From contig CAJMRA010000194.1 of assembly GCA_905215675.1 (NCBI GenBank), forward strand, positions 1 through 5,297: a DNA stretch of 5,297 bases, given 5' to 3'. The position numbers and the translations under genes were made by a program. Shown here piece by piece: positions 1 to 4,796 of this stretch; positions within the stretch are counted from its first letter, which is position 1; each line of letters starts with the position of its first letter. This DNA is from an uncultured bacterium. GTDB taxonomy: Bacteria; Desulfobacterota; Desulfovibrionia; Desulfovibrionales; Desulfovibrionaceae. The notes under the pieces are model-generated. The model was not told the origin of the DNA. It did not search any database and was given only the letters and a program-made list of their open reading frames with translations.

Positions 1-657
1 CCGCAGCGTCCCCCGGCCCGGGCCGCGCAGACCGCGCCGCCCCGCCCGAAAGAGGCCGCGCCGCCGCAACGCGAACGGCACGCGCCGTCGCCTCCGGCAG
101 GCGCGCCCGCCGCCGCGCCGTCCCCGGCCCGCGCCGTCTGGCAACCTCCGGCGCAGCAGCTGTGGCCGCAGCCTTGGCGCGATCGCCTGCCCCTGACCCG
201 ACCGGGCCGCGTGGGCTGGACGTACCGGCATCTCGGCGCGGACCTGCTGGGCAACGGCCCCGACGAAGCGGGCGAGGACGCCCCCTGCACCATGCGCGAC
301 AGACGCGACTTTTTCCGCCGGATGATCCATGATCTGGGCTATCCGGCCGGGACGCATACCTTCTGGCCCGTGTGCATGCCCCTGTCGGCCGCGCCGGACG
401 CGCCGGAACAGGAAAGCGCCGACGCCTTCTGGGCCGGGCTGCGTCTGCTGCGGGCCCGCGGCGTCGTCATCATGGGCAGCGCCGCTGCCCGGGCCGCGGG
501 TCTGCCCAGCGGTCTCCGGCCGCTGCAATCCCTTTTTTTTCGCGGCTTCCGGGTGTTCATTCTCTGGGATATGGTCAATCTCGTGCGCCGGGAGCAGCGC
601 TACGCCAGCATGCTGGCCTTTTTGCGCACGTCGTTGCAGCCCCTGCTGCCCCGCTGA
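1..657 (+). CDS. Hypothetical protein, 5'-truncated by the window edge; possible degenerate UDG-fold domain
   Basis: The frame is open from the first base, so the true start lies outside the window; 218 codons are visible and the gene ends in TGA. A GTG at 211 could serve as a start, but the open Pro/Ala/Arg-rich reading upstream looks like a real linker. The first 65 or so residues are low-complexity, followed by a folded domain. In it, DFFRRMIHDLGYP (nt 307-345), then FWPVCMP, then GVVIMGSAAARAAG (nt 460-501) follow the order seen in family-4-type uracil-DNA glycosylases: helix, strand with VxCxP, helix, then a strand ending in LGxxAA. The N-terminal GxxPG catalytic motif and the C-terminal HP(S) motif are not seen, so glycosylase activity is not expected. 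The fold resemblance is inferred by eye. I do not recognise the gene. A hairpin and a T8 tract lie inside it at 507-540. Confidence 0.75.
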   Translation, partial: PQRPPARAAQTAPPRPKEAAPPQRERHAPSPPAGAPAAAPSPARAVWQPPAQQLWPQPWRDRLPLTRPGRVGWTYRHLGADLLGNGPDEAGEDAPCTMRDRRDFFRRMIHDLGYPAGTHTFWPVCMPLSAAPDAPEQESADAFWAGLRLLRARGVVIMGSAAARAAGLPSGLRPLQSLFFRGFRVFILWDMVNLVRREQRYASMLAFLRTSLQPLLPR

Positions 658-662
658 CGACG

Positions 663-680
663 GTCGGCGTCGCCGCCGAC
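663..680. repeat. Stem-loop just after the first gene
   Basis: A perfect 7-bp stem (GTCGGCG / CGCCGAC) closes a 4-nt loop, starting five bases after the stop codon at 655-657. The position fits a transcription-end hairpin, but the following bases (ATAGAGCAATGTTAG) contain no proper T run. It is therefore either a weak or rho-assisted 3' end, or simply the first of the stem-loop series before tlyA. Confidence 0.5.
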
Positions 681-683
681 ATA

Positions 684-706
684 GAGCAATGTTAGTTTGA
701 AACGCT
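684..706 (+). repeat. Left arm of inverted repeat flanking tlyA
   Basis: The reverse complement of these 23 bases matches 1674-1696 at 21 positions; the two mismatches lie side by side but one base apart near the middle. The right part of this arm is also the left half of stem-loop I (699-715). Together the two arms enclose tlyA and its leader. Confidence 0.7.
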
Positions 707-715
707 GCGCGTTTC
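699..715. repeat. Stem-loop I, copy A, of a two-hairpin intergenic element
   Basis: A perfect 7-bp inverted repeat, GAAACGC / GCGTTTC, with a 3-nt loop. A related hairpin lies at 4562-4582 after prfA, where one A-T pair of the stem (700/714) has become C-G (4565/4579), so pairing is kept while the bases change. AACC follows the right arm in both copies. Confidence 0.65.
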
Positions 716-737
716 CAACCATACGGCCTGTCGTTTC

Positions 738-761
738 GCGGAAAAAGCGCGGTTTTTCCGC
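738..761. repeat. Stem-loop with A5/T5 arms before tlyA
   Basis: A perfect 9-bp inverted repeat (GCGGAAAAA / TTTTTCCGC) with a 6-nt GC-rich loop. It lies in the 719-796 segment, which is present in the tlyA copy of the two-hairpin element and absent from the prfA copy. The A-tract and T-tract arms would look similar from either strand. Termination or a structured leader are both possible; nothing here decides between them. Confidence 0.55.
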
Positions 762-774
762 TCACTTCGGGCCG

Positions 775-791
775 GGCGGCGCTGTGCCGCC
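775..791. repeat. GC-rich stem-loop before tlyA
   Basis: A 6-bp stem (GGCGGC / GCCGCC) with a 5-nt loop; the right arm can also slip by three bases because GCC is repeated. In DNA this GC-rich, such a short stem can arise by chance. It is listed because it sits between two longer stem-loops. Confidence 0.35.
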
Positions 792-796
792 GCCTC

Positions 797-825
797 GCGT
801 TTCACCTTTTTCAAGGGTGAAACGC
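797..825. repeat. Stem-loop II, copy A, of a two-hairpin intergenic element
   Basis: Ten perfect pairs (GCGTTTCACC / GGTGAAACGC) are extended by one G-T and two A-T pairs, giving a 13-bp stem with a 3-nt loop. The hairpin ends 13 bases before the tlyA ribosome binding site, so in the mRNA it would stand next to the translation start. A diverged copy that keeps most of the pairing lies at 4587-4614. Confidence 0.65.
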
Positions 826-838
826 TCTAACGCTCAAC

Positions 839-843
839 AAGGA
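839..843 (+). promoter_or_regulatory. Ribosome binding site of tlyA
   Basis: AAGGA ends nine bases before the ATG at 853. It selects this start over the in-frame TTG at 697, whose extra 52 codons would read through three of the hairpins and are unlike any TlyA N-terminus. Confidence 0.8.
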
Positions 844-852
844 TTCGCGATC

Positions 853-1674
853 ATGGCTCACAAGACCGCGCGGCAACGCGCCGACGCGCTGGTACACGCG
901 CAGGGGCTGGCGGAAAGCCGCGAACAGGCCCGGCGTCTGATCATGGCGGGCAAGGTGGCGCTGGAGGACGCGGGCCTGCCTCCGGGCGCGCCGCCCTGCA
1001 AGGTGGACAAGCCGGGGCATCCCTATCCCGAAGGCACGCGCTTCCGCCTGCTGGAAGGCGAGCGTTTCGTCAGCCGGGGGGCCTACAAGCTCCTGACCAT
1101 CATGGATCGCTTCGGGCTGGACGTGCGGGAGCTCGTCTGCCTCGACGCGGGCGCATCCACGGGCGGCTTTACGGACTGCCTGTTGCAGCACGGCGCACGG
1201 CGCGTTTATGCCGTGGACGTGGGCCGCAATCAGCTGCACGAAAAATTGCGGGCCGACGCGCGCGTGATCAATCTGGAGGGCGTCAACCTGCGGCACGCGC
1301 CGGTTTCCCTGATTCCCGAGGAAATCGATCTGGTCGTGGCCGACGTTTCCTTCATTTCCCTGACGCTGATCCTTCCCCCCTGCATGACCTGGTTGAAGCC
1401 CGGCGGACGGGTTGCCGTGCTGATCAAGCCCCAGTTCGAGCTGGGCCCCGGAGAAACCGTCAAGGGCGTCGTCCGCGACGAGGCCGCCCGCCGGCGGGCC
1501 GTTGACAAGATCACGACCTTCTGCGACGCCGCTCTGGGGCTGACCTGCGAGGGCGTCGTGCCCGCGGCCGTCAAGGGGCCGAAGGGCAATCAGGAATACA
1601 TGGCGCTGTTTTCGCGCCGCGGGGAAGCGCGGCCGGAGGCGGGCGTTTCCCCGTCCCCGTGCCGGGACGCATGA
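853..1674 (+). CDS. tlyA: TlyA family rRNA (cytidine-2'-O)-methyltransferase
   Basis: This 273-residue protein is typical in length for TlyA, which methylates the ribose 2'-OH of cytidines in 16S and/or 23S rRNA using S-adenosylmethionine; in mycobacteria its loss gives capreomycin resistance. Residues about 5-65 form an S4 RNA-binding domain (GLAESREQARRLIMAGKV, then KVDKPG). Residues about 72-253 form an FtsJ/RrmJ-like Rossmann methyltransferase. RGAYKL provides K79, LDAGASTGGF (97-106) is the SAM-binding loop, ADVSFIS gives D164, LIKPQFE gives K192 and GNQEYM gives E248. This is the complete K-D-K-E set, each residue ten positions later than I recall for the mycobacterial enzyme. The family-conserved part ends near F253; the last 20 residues are a Pro/Ala/Arg-rich tail whose stop codon overlaps an inverted intergenic repeat. 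The older name 'haemolysin' is misleading. Whether it methylates 16S, 23S or both cannot be read from the sequence. Confidence 0.95.
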   Translation: MAHKTARQRADALVHAQGLAESREQARRLIMAGKVALEDAGLPPGAPPCKVDKPGHPYPEGTRFRLLEGERFVSRGAYKLLTIMDRFGLDVRELVCLDAGASTGGFTDCLLQHGARRVYAVDVGRNQLHEKLRADARVINLEGVNLRHAPVSLIPEEIDLVVADVSFISLTLILPPCMTWLKPGGRVAVLIKPQFELGPGETVKGVVRDEAARRRAVDKITTFCDAALGLTCEGVVPAAVKGPKGNQEYMALFSRRGEARPEAGVSPSPCRDA

Positions 1675-1696
1675 GCGTTTCAAACTGAAATTGCTC
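1674..1696 (-). repeat. Right arm of inverted repeat flanking tlyA, running into its stop codon
   Basis: It is the reverse complement of 684-706 at 21 of 23 positions and begins with the last base of the tlyA TGA. With the bases just upstream it also forms a degenerate stem-loop I: 1664-1670 pairs with 1675-1681 (five Watson-Crick and two G-T pairs) around the loop ATGA, so the stop codon sits in and beside the loop. Confidence 0.7.
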
Positions 1697-1709
1697 ATGA
1701 CGTCCCTTT

Positions 1710-1728
1710 CGGGTGCGAACAGCGCCCG
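1710..1728. repeat. Stem-loop downstream of tlyA
   Basis: A 7-bp stem, CGGGTGC / GCGCCCG (one G-T pair), closes a 5-nt GAACA loop 36 bases after the tlyA stop. It directly precedes the possible terminator at 1730-1752 and may act with it in ending the tlyA transcript. Confidence 0.4.
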
Positions 1729-1729
1729 G

Positions 1730-1752
1730 AGCGCAGTCCCCTTGCGTTTTTT
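1730..1752 (+). terminator. Possible rho-independent terminator of tlyA
   Basis: A short stem, AGCGCA / TGCGTT (including one G-T pair), with a 7-nt loop runs straight into a T6 tract at 1747-1752. The stem is weak, and its last two pairs borrow from the T tract. The location, between tlyA and a candidate rpmE promoter, supports the call. Confidence 0.35.
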
Positions 1753-1776
1753 GCCGGAAGAGGGAAACCTGCGGAC

Positions 1777-1805
1777 TTGCCAAAAGCGGCGAAACAGGCT
1801 ACACA
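1777..1805 (+). promoter_or_regulatory. Possible sigma-70 promoter of rpmE
   Basis: TTGCCA (5 of 6 matches to TTGACA) is followed after 17 bases by TACACA (3 of 6 matches to TATAAT). It lies just after the possible tlyA terminator and about 100 bases before rpmE. The -10 box is poor, so this is tentative. Confidence 0.3.
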
Positions 1806-1893
1806 TTTGAGCCTTCATCTCGTGCGGCCGTATTGCCCCGGCAGGCAGGAGAGGAACGATTTCACGAAAACCAGCGGCATATGCCGATGTTAT

Positions 1894-1897
1894 GAGG
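1894..1897 (+). promoter_or_regulatory. Ribosome binding site of rpmE
   Basis: GAGG ends eight bases before the ATG at 1906. It supports the 70-residue L31 start over the in-frame TTG at 1777, whose extra 43 codons do not look like L31. Confidence 0.65.
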
Positions 1898-1905
1898 TAG
1901 CAATC

Positions 1906-2118
1906 ATGAAGAAAGACATTCATCCCACCGTGTACAAGGCCACCATCACCTGCGCGTGCGGACATCAGGAAGAAGTGCTCTCCACCAAGGGCGAACAGGT
2001 GCACGTGGAAGTGTGCTCCGCCTGCCATCCCTTCTTCACCGGCAAGCAGCGCTTCCTGGATACGGCCGGTCGCATCGACCGCTTCCGCAAAAAGTACGCC
2101 AAGTTCGGGCAGAAGTAG
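1906..2118 (+). CDS. rpmE: 50S ribosomal protein L31, zinc-binding (C+) type
   Basis: L31 binds the large ribosomal subunit and bridges to the small subunit head. The 70-residue product is the normal length, and the N-terminus MKKDIHP is diagnostic. Four cysteines, C16 and C18 (CAC) plus C37 and C40 (CSAC), make the zinc-binding C+ form rather than the cysteine-free paralogue made under zinc limitation. The HPFFTGKQRF block (41-50), followed by a basic tail (GRIDRFRKKY), is typical of the family. A candidate promoter precedes the gene and a candidate terminator follows it, so it may be its own short transcript or the first gene of a rpmE-DUF1385-prfA unit with partial read-through. It ends in TAG. 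Confidence 0.97.
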   Translation: MKKDIHPTVYKATITCACGHQEEVLSTKGEQVHVEVCSACHPFFTGKQRFLDTAGRIDRFRKKYAKFGQK

Positions 2119-2205
2119 GCGGTCGCGCGCCTCGCTTCGCCTCGTGCGGTCTTTCGCCCCGCTCGCCGCGCGGGCGACGTCTGTGTTTTGCCTCCGGCGG
2201 GGCTG

Positions 2206-2225
2206 CTGCGCATAGTACGGCGCAG
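2206..2225. repeat. Stem-loop downstream of rpmE
   Basis: A 6-bp stem, CTGCGC / GCGCAG, with an 8-nt loop sits in the rpmE-DUF1385 gap, immediately before the terminator-like hairpin at 2227-2252. It may belong to a tandem terminator, or may be chance in GC-rich DNA. Confidence 0.3.
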
Positions 2226-2226
2226 G

Positions 2227-2252
2227 GCCTTGACGGAGGCTTGACTTTTTTT
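2227..2252 (+). terminator. Possible rho-independent terminator of rpmE
   Basis: GCCTT / GAGGC (2227-2231 with 2236-2240, one T-G pair) closes a 4-nt loop and is followed, after TTGAC, by T7 at 2246-2252. The T run is clear, but the stem is short and set five bases back. Partial termination, giving more L31 than downstream products, would make sense for a ribosomal protein gene. Confidence 0.4.
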
Positions 2253-2321
2253 GCGCTCCGGCCCCTTCCCCGTCGGCGGCGCGGATATGTGCGCGCCGTG
2301 ACGCGCGCAAGAAAGCAGAGT

Positions 2322-3356
2322 ATGCACGTTCCCTTTTCCCGCGCGTGGCGGCGCTGCCGCCGCGTGCTCTCCGCGTCGCTGCTGGCGGCAGGCTGCCCCA
2401 CGGTCGGCGGACAGGCCGTCATGGAAGGCGTCATGATGCGCAACGCCGACGTCTATGCGCTGGCCCTGCGCATGCCCGACGGCAGTATCCGGGCCCGGCG
2501 TCTGCCCTGGTTCAGCCTGACGCGCTGCCGGCTGCTCAAGCTGCCCTTTGTCCGAGGCTTCCCCCTGCTGGTGGAAACCCTGATCAACGGGGTCAAGGCC
2601 CTGAACCGATCCGCCGAAGCCCTGGCGGAAGGCGAGGAAGAGCCCCTGCAACGCTGGCAGCTCGCGCTGACCATGCTGATGGCCGTGGGCATGGCCGTCG
2701 TGCTGTTCGTGGTCGCCCCGCACGGGCTTTCCCTGCTCATGCAGCGGCTGGGGCTGGGCGGCGCGGTGGAAGGCCTGAGCTTCCATCTCTGGGACGGCTT
2801 CTTCAAGTGCTGCATTTTCATGGCGTACATCCGGGTCATTTCCCTGGCGCCGGATATCCGGCGCGTGTTCCAGTACCATGGGGCGGAACACAAGACCATT
2901 CATGCCTTTGAATCCGGGCAGACCGTCGACGCGGACTTTGCGGCGCGCATGAGCCGCCTGCATCCCCGCTGCGGCACAACGTTCCTTCTGTTCGTGATCT
3001 GCATTTCCATCGTGCTGCATGCGGCGCTGGTTCCCCTGCTGCTGTTGTACTGGACGCCGGAACAGGCATGGATCAAGCATGCGGGCACGCTGCTTTTCAA
3101 GATCGGGCTGATTATTCCCATAAGCGCGCTGGCCTATGAACTGATCCGTTTTGCCGCCCGGATGGACGACGGCGTCGCGGCGACCATCCTGCGCGCTCCG
3201 GGGCTGGCCCTGCAACGCCTGACGACCGACGAACCGGACGAGGGACAGCTGGAAGTGGCCGTCGTCGCCCTGTACGAGGCCCTCGGCCCCGAAGACGGCG
3301 CGCGCGTGCTGACGGTTCCGCACAGCCTGCTGGACGACGTGCCCGCGCGCGACTGA
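2322..3356 (+). CDS. DUF1385 (YqhQ-like) membrane protein
   Basis: The 344-residue product belongs to the DUF1385 family, an uncharacterised group of membrane proteins often encoded next to prfA. The signature TVGGQAVMEGVMMR is at 27-40, YHGAEHKTIHAFE at 185-197, and HPRCGTTFLL at 214-223. The conserved H and E residues hint at metal or substrate binding, but no activity is established. Hydrophobic segments lie at about 113-133, 160-176, 219-243 and 254-275, and the tail is acidic. The ATG at 2322 has only a weak purine-rich site upstream; GTG at 2289 or 2298 are alternatives. ATG at 2421 is unlikely because it would cut off TVGGQAV. The frame stays open upstream into rpmE, but that part is non-coding in character. 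prfA begins 116 bases later with no T-run terminator between, so cotranscription is likely. Confidence 0.88.
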   Translation: MHVPFSRAWRRCRRVLSASLLAAGCPTVGGQAVMEGVMMRNADVYALALRMPDGSIRARRLPWFSLTRCRLLKLPFVRGFPLLVETLINGVKALNRSAEALAEGEEEPLQRWQLALTMLMAVGMAVVLFVVAPHGLSLLMQRLGLGGAVEGLSFHLWDGFFKCCIFMAYIRVISLAPDIRRVFQYHGAEHKTIHAFESGQTVDADFAARMSRLHPRCGTTFLLFVICISIVLHAALVPLLLLYWTPEQAWIKHAGTLLFKIGLIIPISALAYELIRFAARMDDGVAATILRAPGLALQRLTTDEPDEGQLEVAVVALYEALGPEDGARVLTVPHSLLDDVPARD

Positions 3357-3472
3357 GCCCCCGGCCGACGCGCATCCCGCGCCCCGTATCGTTCCCCGCG
3401 CCCTCCGCGCCCGGCTGCGCCGCCTGCCGCACGCGCGCCGGAGCGGTCGCGCCCATTCTCCGAGGAGTATCT

Positions 3473-4549
3473 ATGTTTGCCAAGCTGGAAGGTCTGGAAA
3501 AAAAATACATGGAGCTGGAAAAGGCCCTTTCCGACCCGGAAGTTTTCAATGATCAGGAACACTACCGCAAACTGACCAAGGCCCATGCCGATCTGCGCGA
3601 CGTGGTGGAACTCTTCCGCCGCCATCGCGACGCCGTGCGCGACATCGAGGACAACAAGGCCCTCCTGCACGATCCCGATCCGGACATCAAGGCCATGGCG
3701 CAGGAAGAAATCGCCGCCCGCGAGGCGGAACTGCCCGAAATAGAACAGAAGCTCAAGGTGCTGCTGCTGCCCAAGGACCCGCTGGACGAAAAGAACACCA
3801 TTCTGGAAATCCGCGCCGGTACCGGCGGCGAGGAAGCCGCCCTGTTCGCCGCCGACCTGTTCCGCATGTACAGCCGCTACGCCGAACTCAAGGGCTGGAA
3901 AGTGGAAGTCATGAGCGAATCCCCGTCCGATTCCGGCGGCTACAAGGAAATCATCTGCCTTATTTCCGGGGATCGCGTGTACAGCCATCTGAAATTCGAG
4001 GCAGGCGCGCACCGCGTGCAGCGCGTTCCGGCCACGGAAACGCAGGGACGCATTCACACCTCCGCGGCCACGGTGGCCGTCATGCCCGAAGCGGAAGAAG
4101 TGGATATCGAAATACGCCCCGAAGACCTGCGCATAGACATCTATCGCGCCTCCGGCGCGGGCGGCCAGCACGTCAACAAGACGGAATCCGCCGTGCGCAT
4201 CACCCATATTCCCACCGGCACCGTCGTCACCTGCCAGGACGAACGCTCGCAGCACAAGAACAAGGCGCGCGCCATGAAGGTGCTTGCCTCGCGCATTCTC
4301 GCCGCCGAACAGCAGCGCCAGAACAACGAACTTTCCGCCGACCGCAAGGCGCAGGTGGGCAGCGGCGACCGCTCGGAACGCATCCGCACCTATAACTTCC
4401 CGCAGGGACGCTGCACGGATCACCGTATCAATCTGACGCTGTATTCTCTGGATCGCATCATGGAAGGCGAACTGGACCCCCTGCTGGAAGCGCTGGCCAC
4501 GGCCGCGCAGGCCGAGGCCCTCAAGGCCCAGGCCGAAGACAGCGAATAG
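3473..4549 (+). CDS. prfA: Peptide chain release factor 1
   Basis: RF1 recognises UAA and UAG in the ribosomal A site and triggers hydrolysis of the finished peptide. The 358-residue length is normal. Residues 1-100 or so form the helical domain 1. The codon-reading PxT-type tripeptide is PAT at 186-188 within RVQRVPATETQGRIHTS; this marks RF1, as RF2 has SPF. The catalytic GGQ is at 230-232 within SGAGGQHVNKTESAVRITH, and Q232 is the expected target of the PrmC methyltransferase. DERSQHKNKA (256-265) is also typical. GAGGAG at 3462-3467 ends five bases before the ATG and fixes the start. prmC, often the next gene, is not here; the downstream gap leads to cheW. The gene ends in TAG, a codon read by RF1 and not RF2. 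Confidence 0.98.
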   Translation: MFAKLEGLEKKYMELEKALSDPEVFNDQEHYRKLTKAHADLRDVVELFRRHRDAVRDIEDNKALLHDPDPDIKAMAQEEIAAREAELPEIEQKLKVLLLPKDPLDEKNTILEIRAGTGGEEAALFAADLFRMYSRYAELKGWKVEVMSESPSDSGGYKEIICLISGDRVYSHLKFEAGAHRVQRVPATETQGRIHTSAATVAVMPEAEEVDIEIRPEDLRIDIYRASGAGGQHVNKTESAVRITHIPTGTVVTCQDERSQHKNKARAMKVLASRILAAEQQRQNNELSADRKAQVGSGDRSERIRTYNFPQGRCTDHRINLTLYSLDRIMEGELDPLLEALATAAQAEALKAQAEDSE

Positions 4550-4561
4550 AGACTTTTCAGC

Positions 4562-4582
4562 TTGCAACGAGTTGCGTTGCAA
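4562..4582. repeat. Stem-loop I, copy B, after prfA
   Basis: A perfect 8-bp inverted repeat, TTGCAACG / CGTTGCAA, with a 5-nt loop, 12 bases after the prfA stop. It is the counterpart of 699-715 before tlyA, and weak similarity (14 of 21) continues leftwards to the prfA stop codon. The T-rich stretch at 4590-4600 (T5-C-T5) follows eight bases after the stem, so this could also help end the prfA transcript. Confidence 0.6.
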
Positions 4583-4586
4583 CCCC

Positions 4587-4614
4587 GCGTTTTTCTTTTT
4601 CAAAGGCAGAACGC
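4587..4614. repeat. Stem-loop II, copy B, after prfA
   Basis: GCGTT / AACGC at the base continues through G-T and A-T pairs with one mismatch. It is the diverged counterpart of 797-825: the outer GCGTTT, the central CTTTTTCAA, GG and the closing AACGCTC are shared. Here hairpins I and II are separated by only four C residues; before tlyA the gap is 81 bases. Confidence 0.55.
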
Positions 4615-4678
4615 TCCAGTCTCCGCCGTCCCGGAAGCCCCGCCCTGCCGACGCCGCCGCGACTCCCGCACGGGGCCC

Positions 4679-4707
4679 TTGCGATTGCGGCCCGGCAGTG
4701 GCACAAT
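4679..4707 (+). promoter_or_regulatory. Possible second, sigma-70-type promoter before cheW
   Basis: TTGCGA (4 of 6) and CACAAT (4 of 6) are spaced by 17 bases, with a TGG extended -10 at 4699-4701. It could give basal cheW expression, but the match is moderate and the sigma-28 site downstream is much clearer. Confidence 0.25.
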
Positions 4708-4731
4708 GAACAGGTTATGGCGGCGCAGGCC

Positions 4732-4759
4732 TCAAGGTTGTTTGCGCTTTTGCCGATAA
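4732..4759 (+). promoter_or_regulatory. Sigma-28 (FliA) type promoter of cheW
   Basis: GCCGATAA at 4752-4759 is an exact match to the enterobacterial sigma-28 -10 box. TCAAGGTT at 4732-4739 matches TAAAGTTT at 6 of 8 positions with a 12-base spacer (11 is usual). Transcription would start near 4765, giving a leader of about 30 bases that contains the cheW ribosome binding site. A flagellar-class promoter before a chemotaxis gene is the expected pairing. Confidence 0.7.
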
Positions 4760-4784
4760 GAGAAGCATGCGTTCGCAGCCTTAC

Positions 4785-4790
4785 GGAGGA
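4785..4790 (+). promoter_or_regulatory. Ribosome binding site of cheW
   Basis: GGAGGA ends six bases before the ATG at 4797. It decides against the in-frame ATG at 4767, which would lie practically at the predicted transcription start and has no such site. Confidence 0.85.
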
Positions 4791-4796
4791 TTGTAC

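Noticed and set aside
697..725. Sigma-70-like promoter TTGAAA - 17 bases - CATACG before tlyA
   Set aside because: The -10 box matches only 3 of 6, and the -35 and spacer are part of stem-loop I, which explains the sequence better.
697..852. Upstream extension of tlyA to a TTG at 697
   Set aside because: The extra residues translate the stem-loop region, show no family similarity, and the good ribosome binding site serves the ATG at 853.
2230..2252. Two -35-like boxes, TTGACG and TTGACT, after rpmE
   Set aside because: No -10 box appears at a suitable distance in the GC-rich sequence that follows; the hairpin plus T7 reads better as a terminator.
811..2310. Long open frame on the - strand across tlyA and rpmE
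   Set aside because: It lies antisense to two certain genes, its translation is low-complexity with no recognisable motif, and GC-rich codon bias routinely opens such frames. The same holds for - strand frames at 1965-3323 and 3134-4603.
4699..4714. TGGCAC as the -24 box of a sigma-54 promoter before cheW
   Set aside because: The required TTGC-like -12 element is missing at the right distance (ACAG is found).
4562..4759. Small + strand open frame between prfA and cheW
   Set aside because: It starts inside stem-loop I, has no ribosome binding site, spans the promoters, and its translation is Arg/Pro-rich noise.
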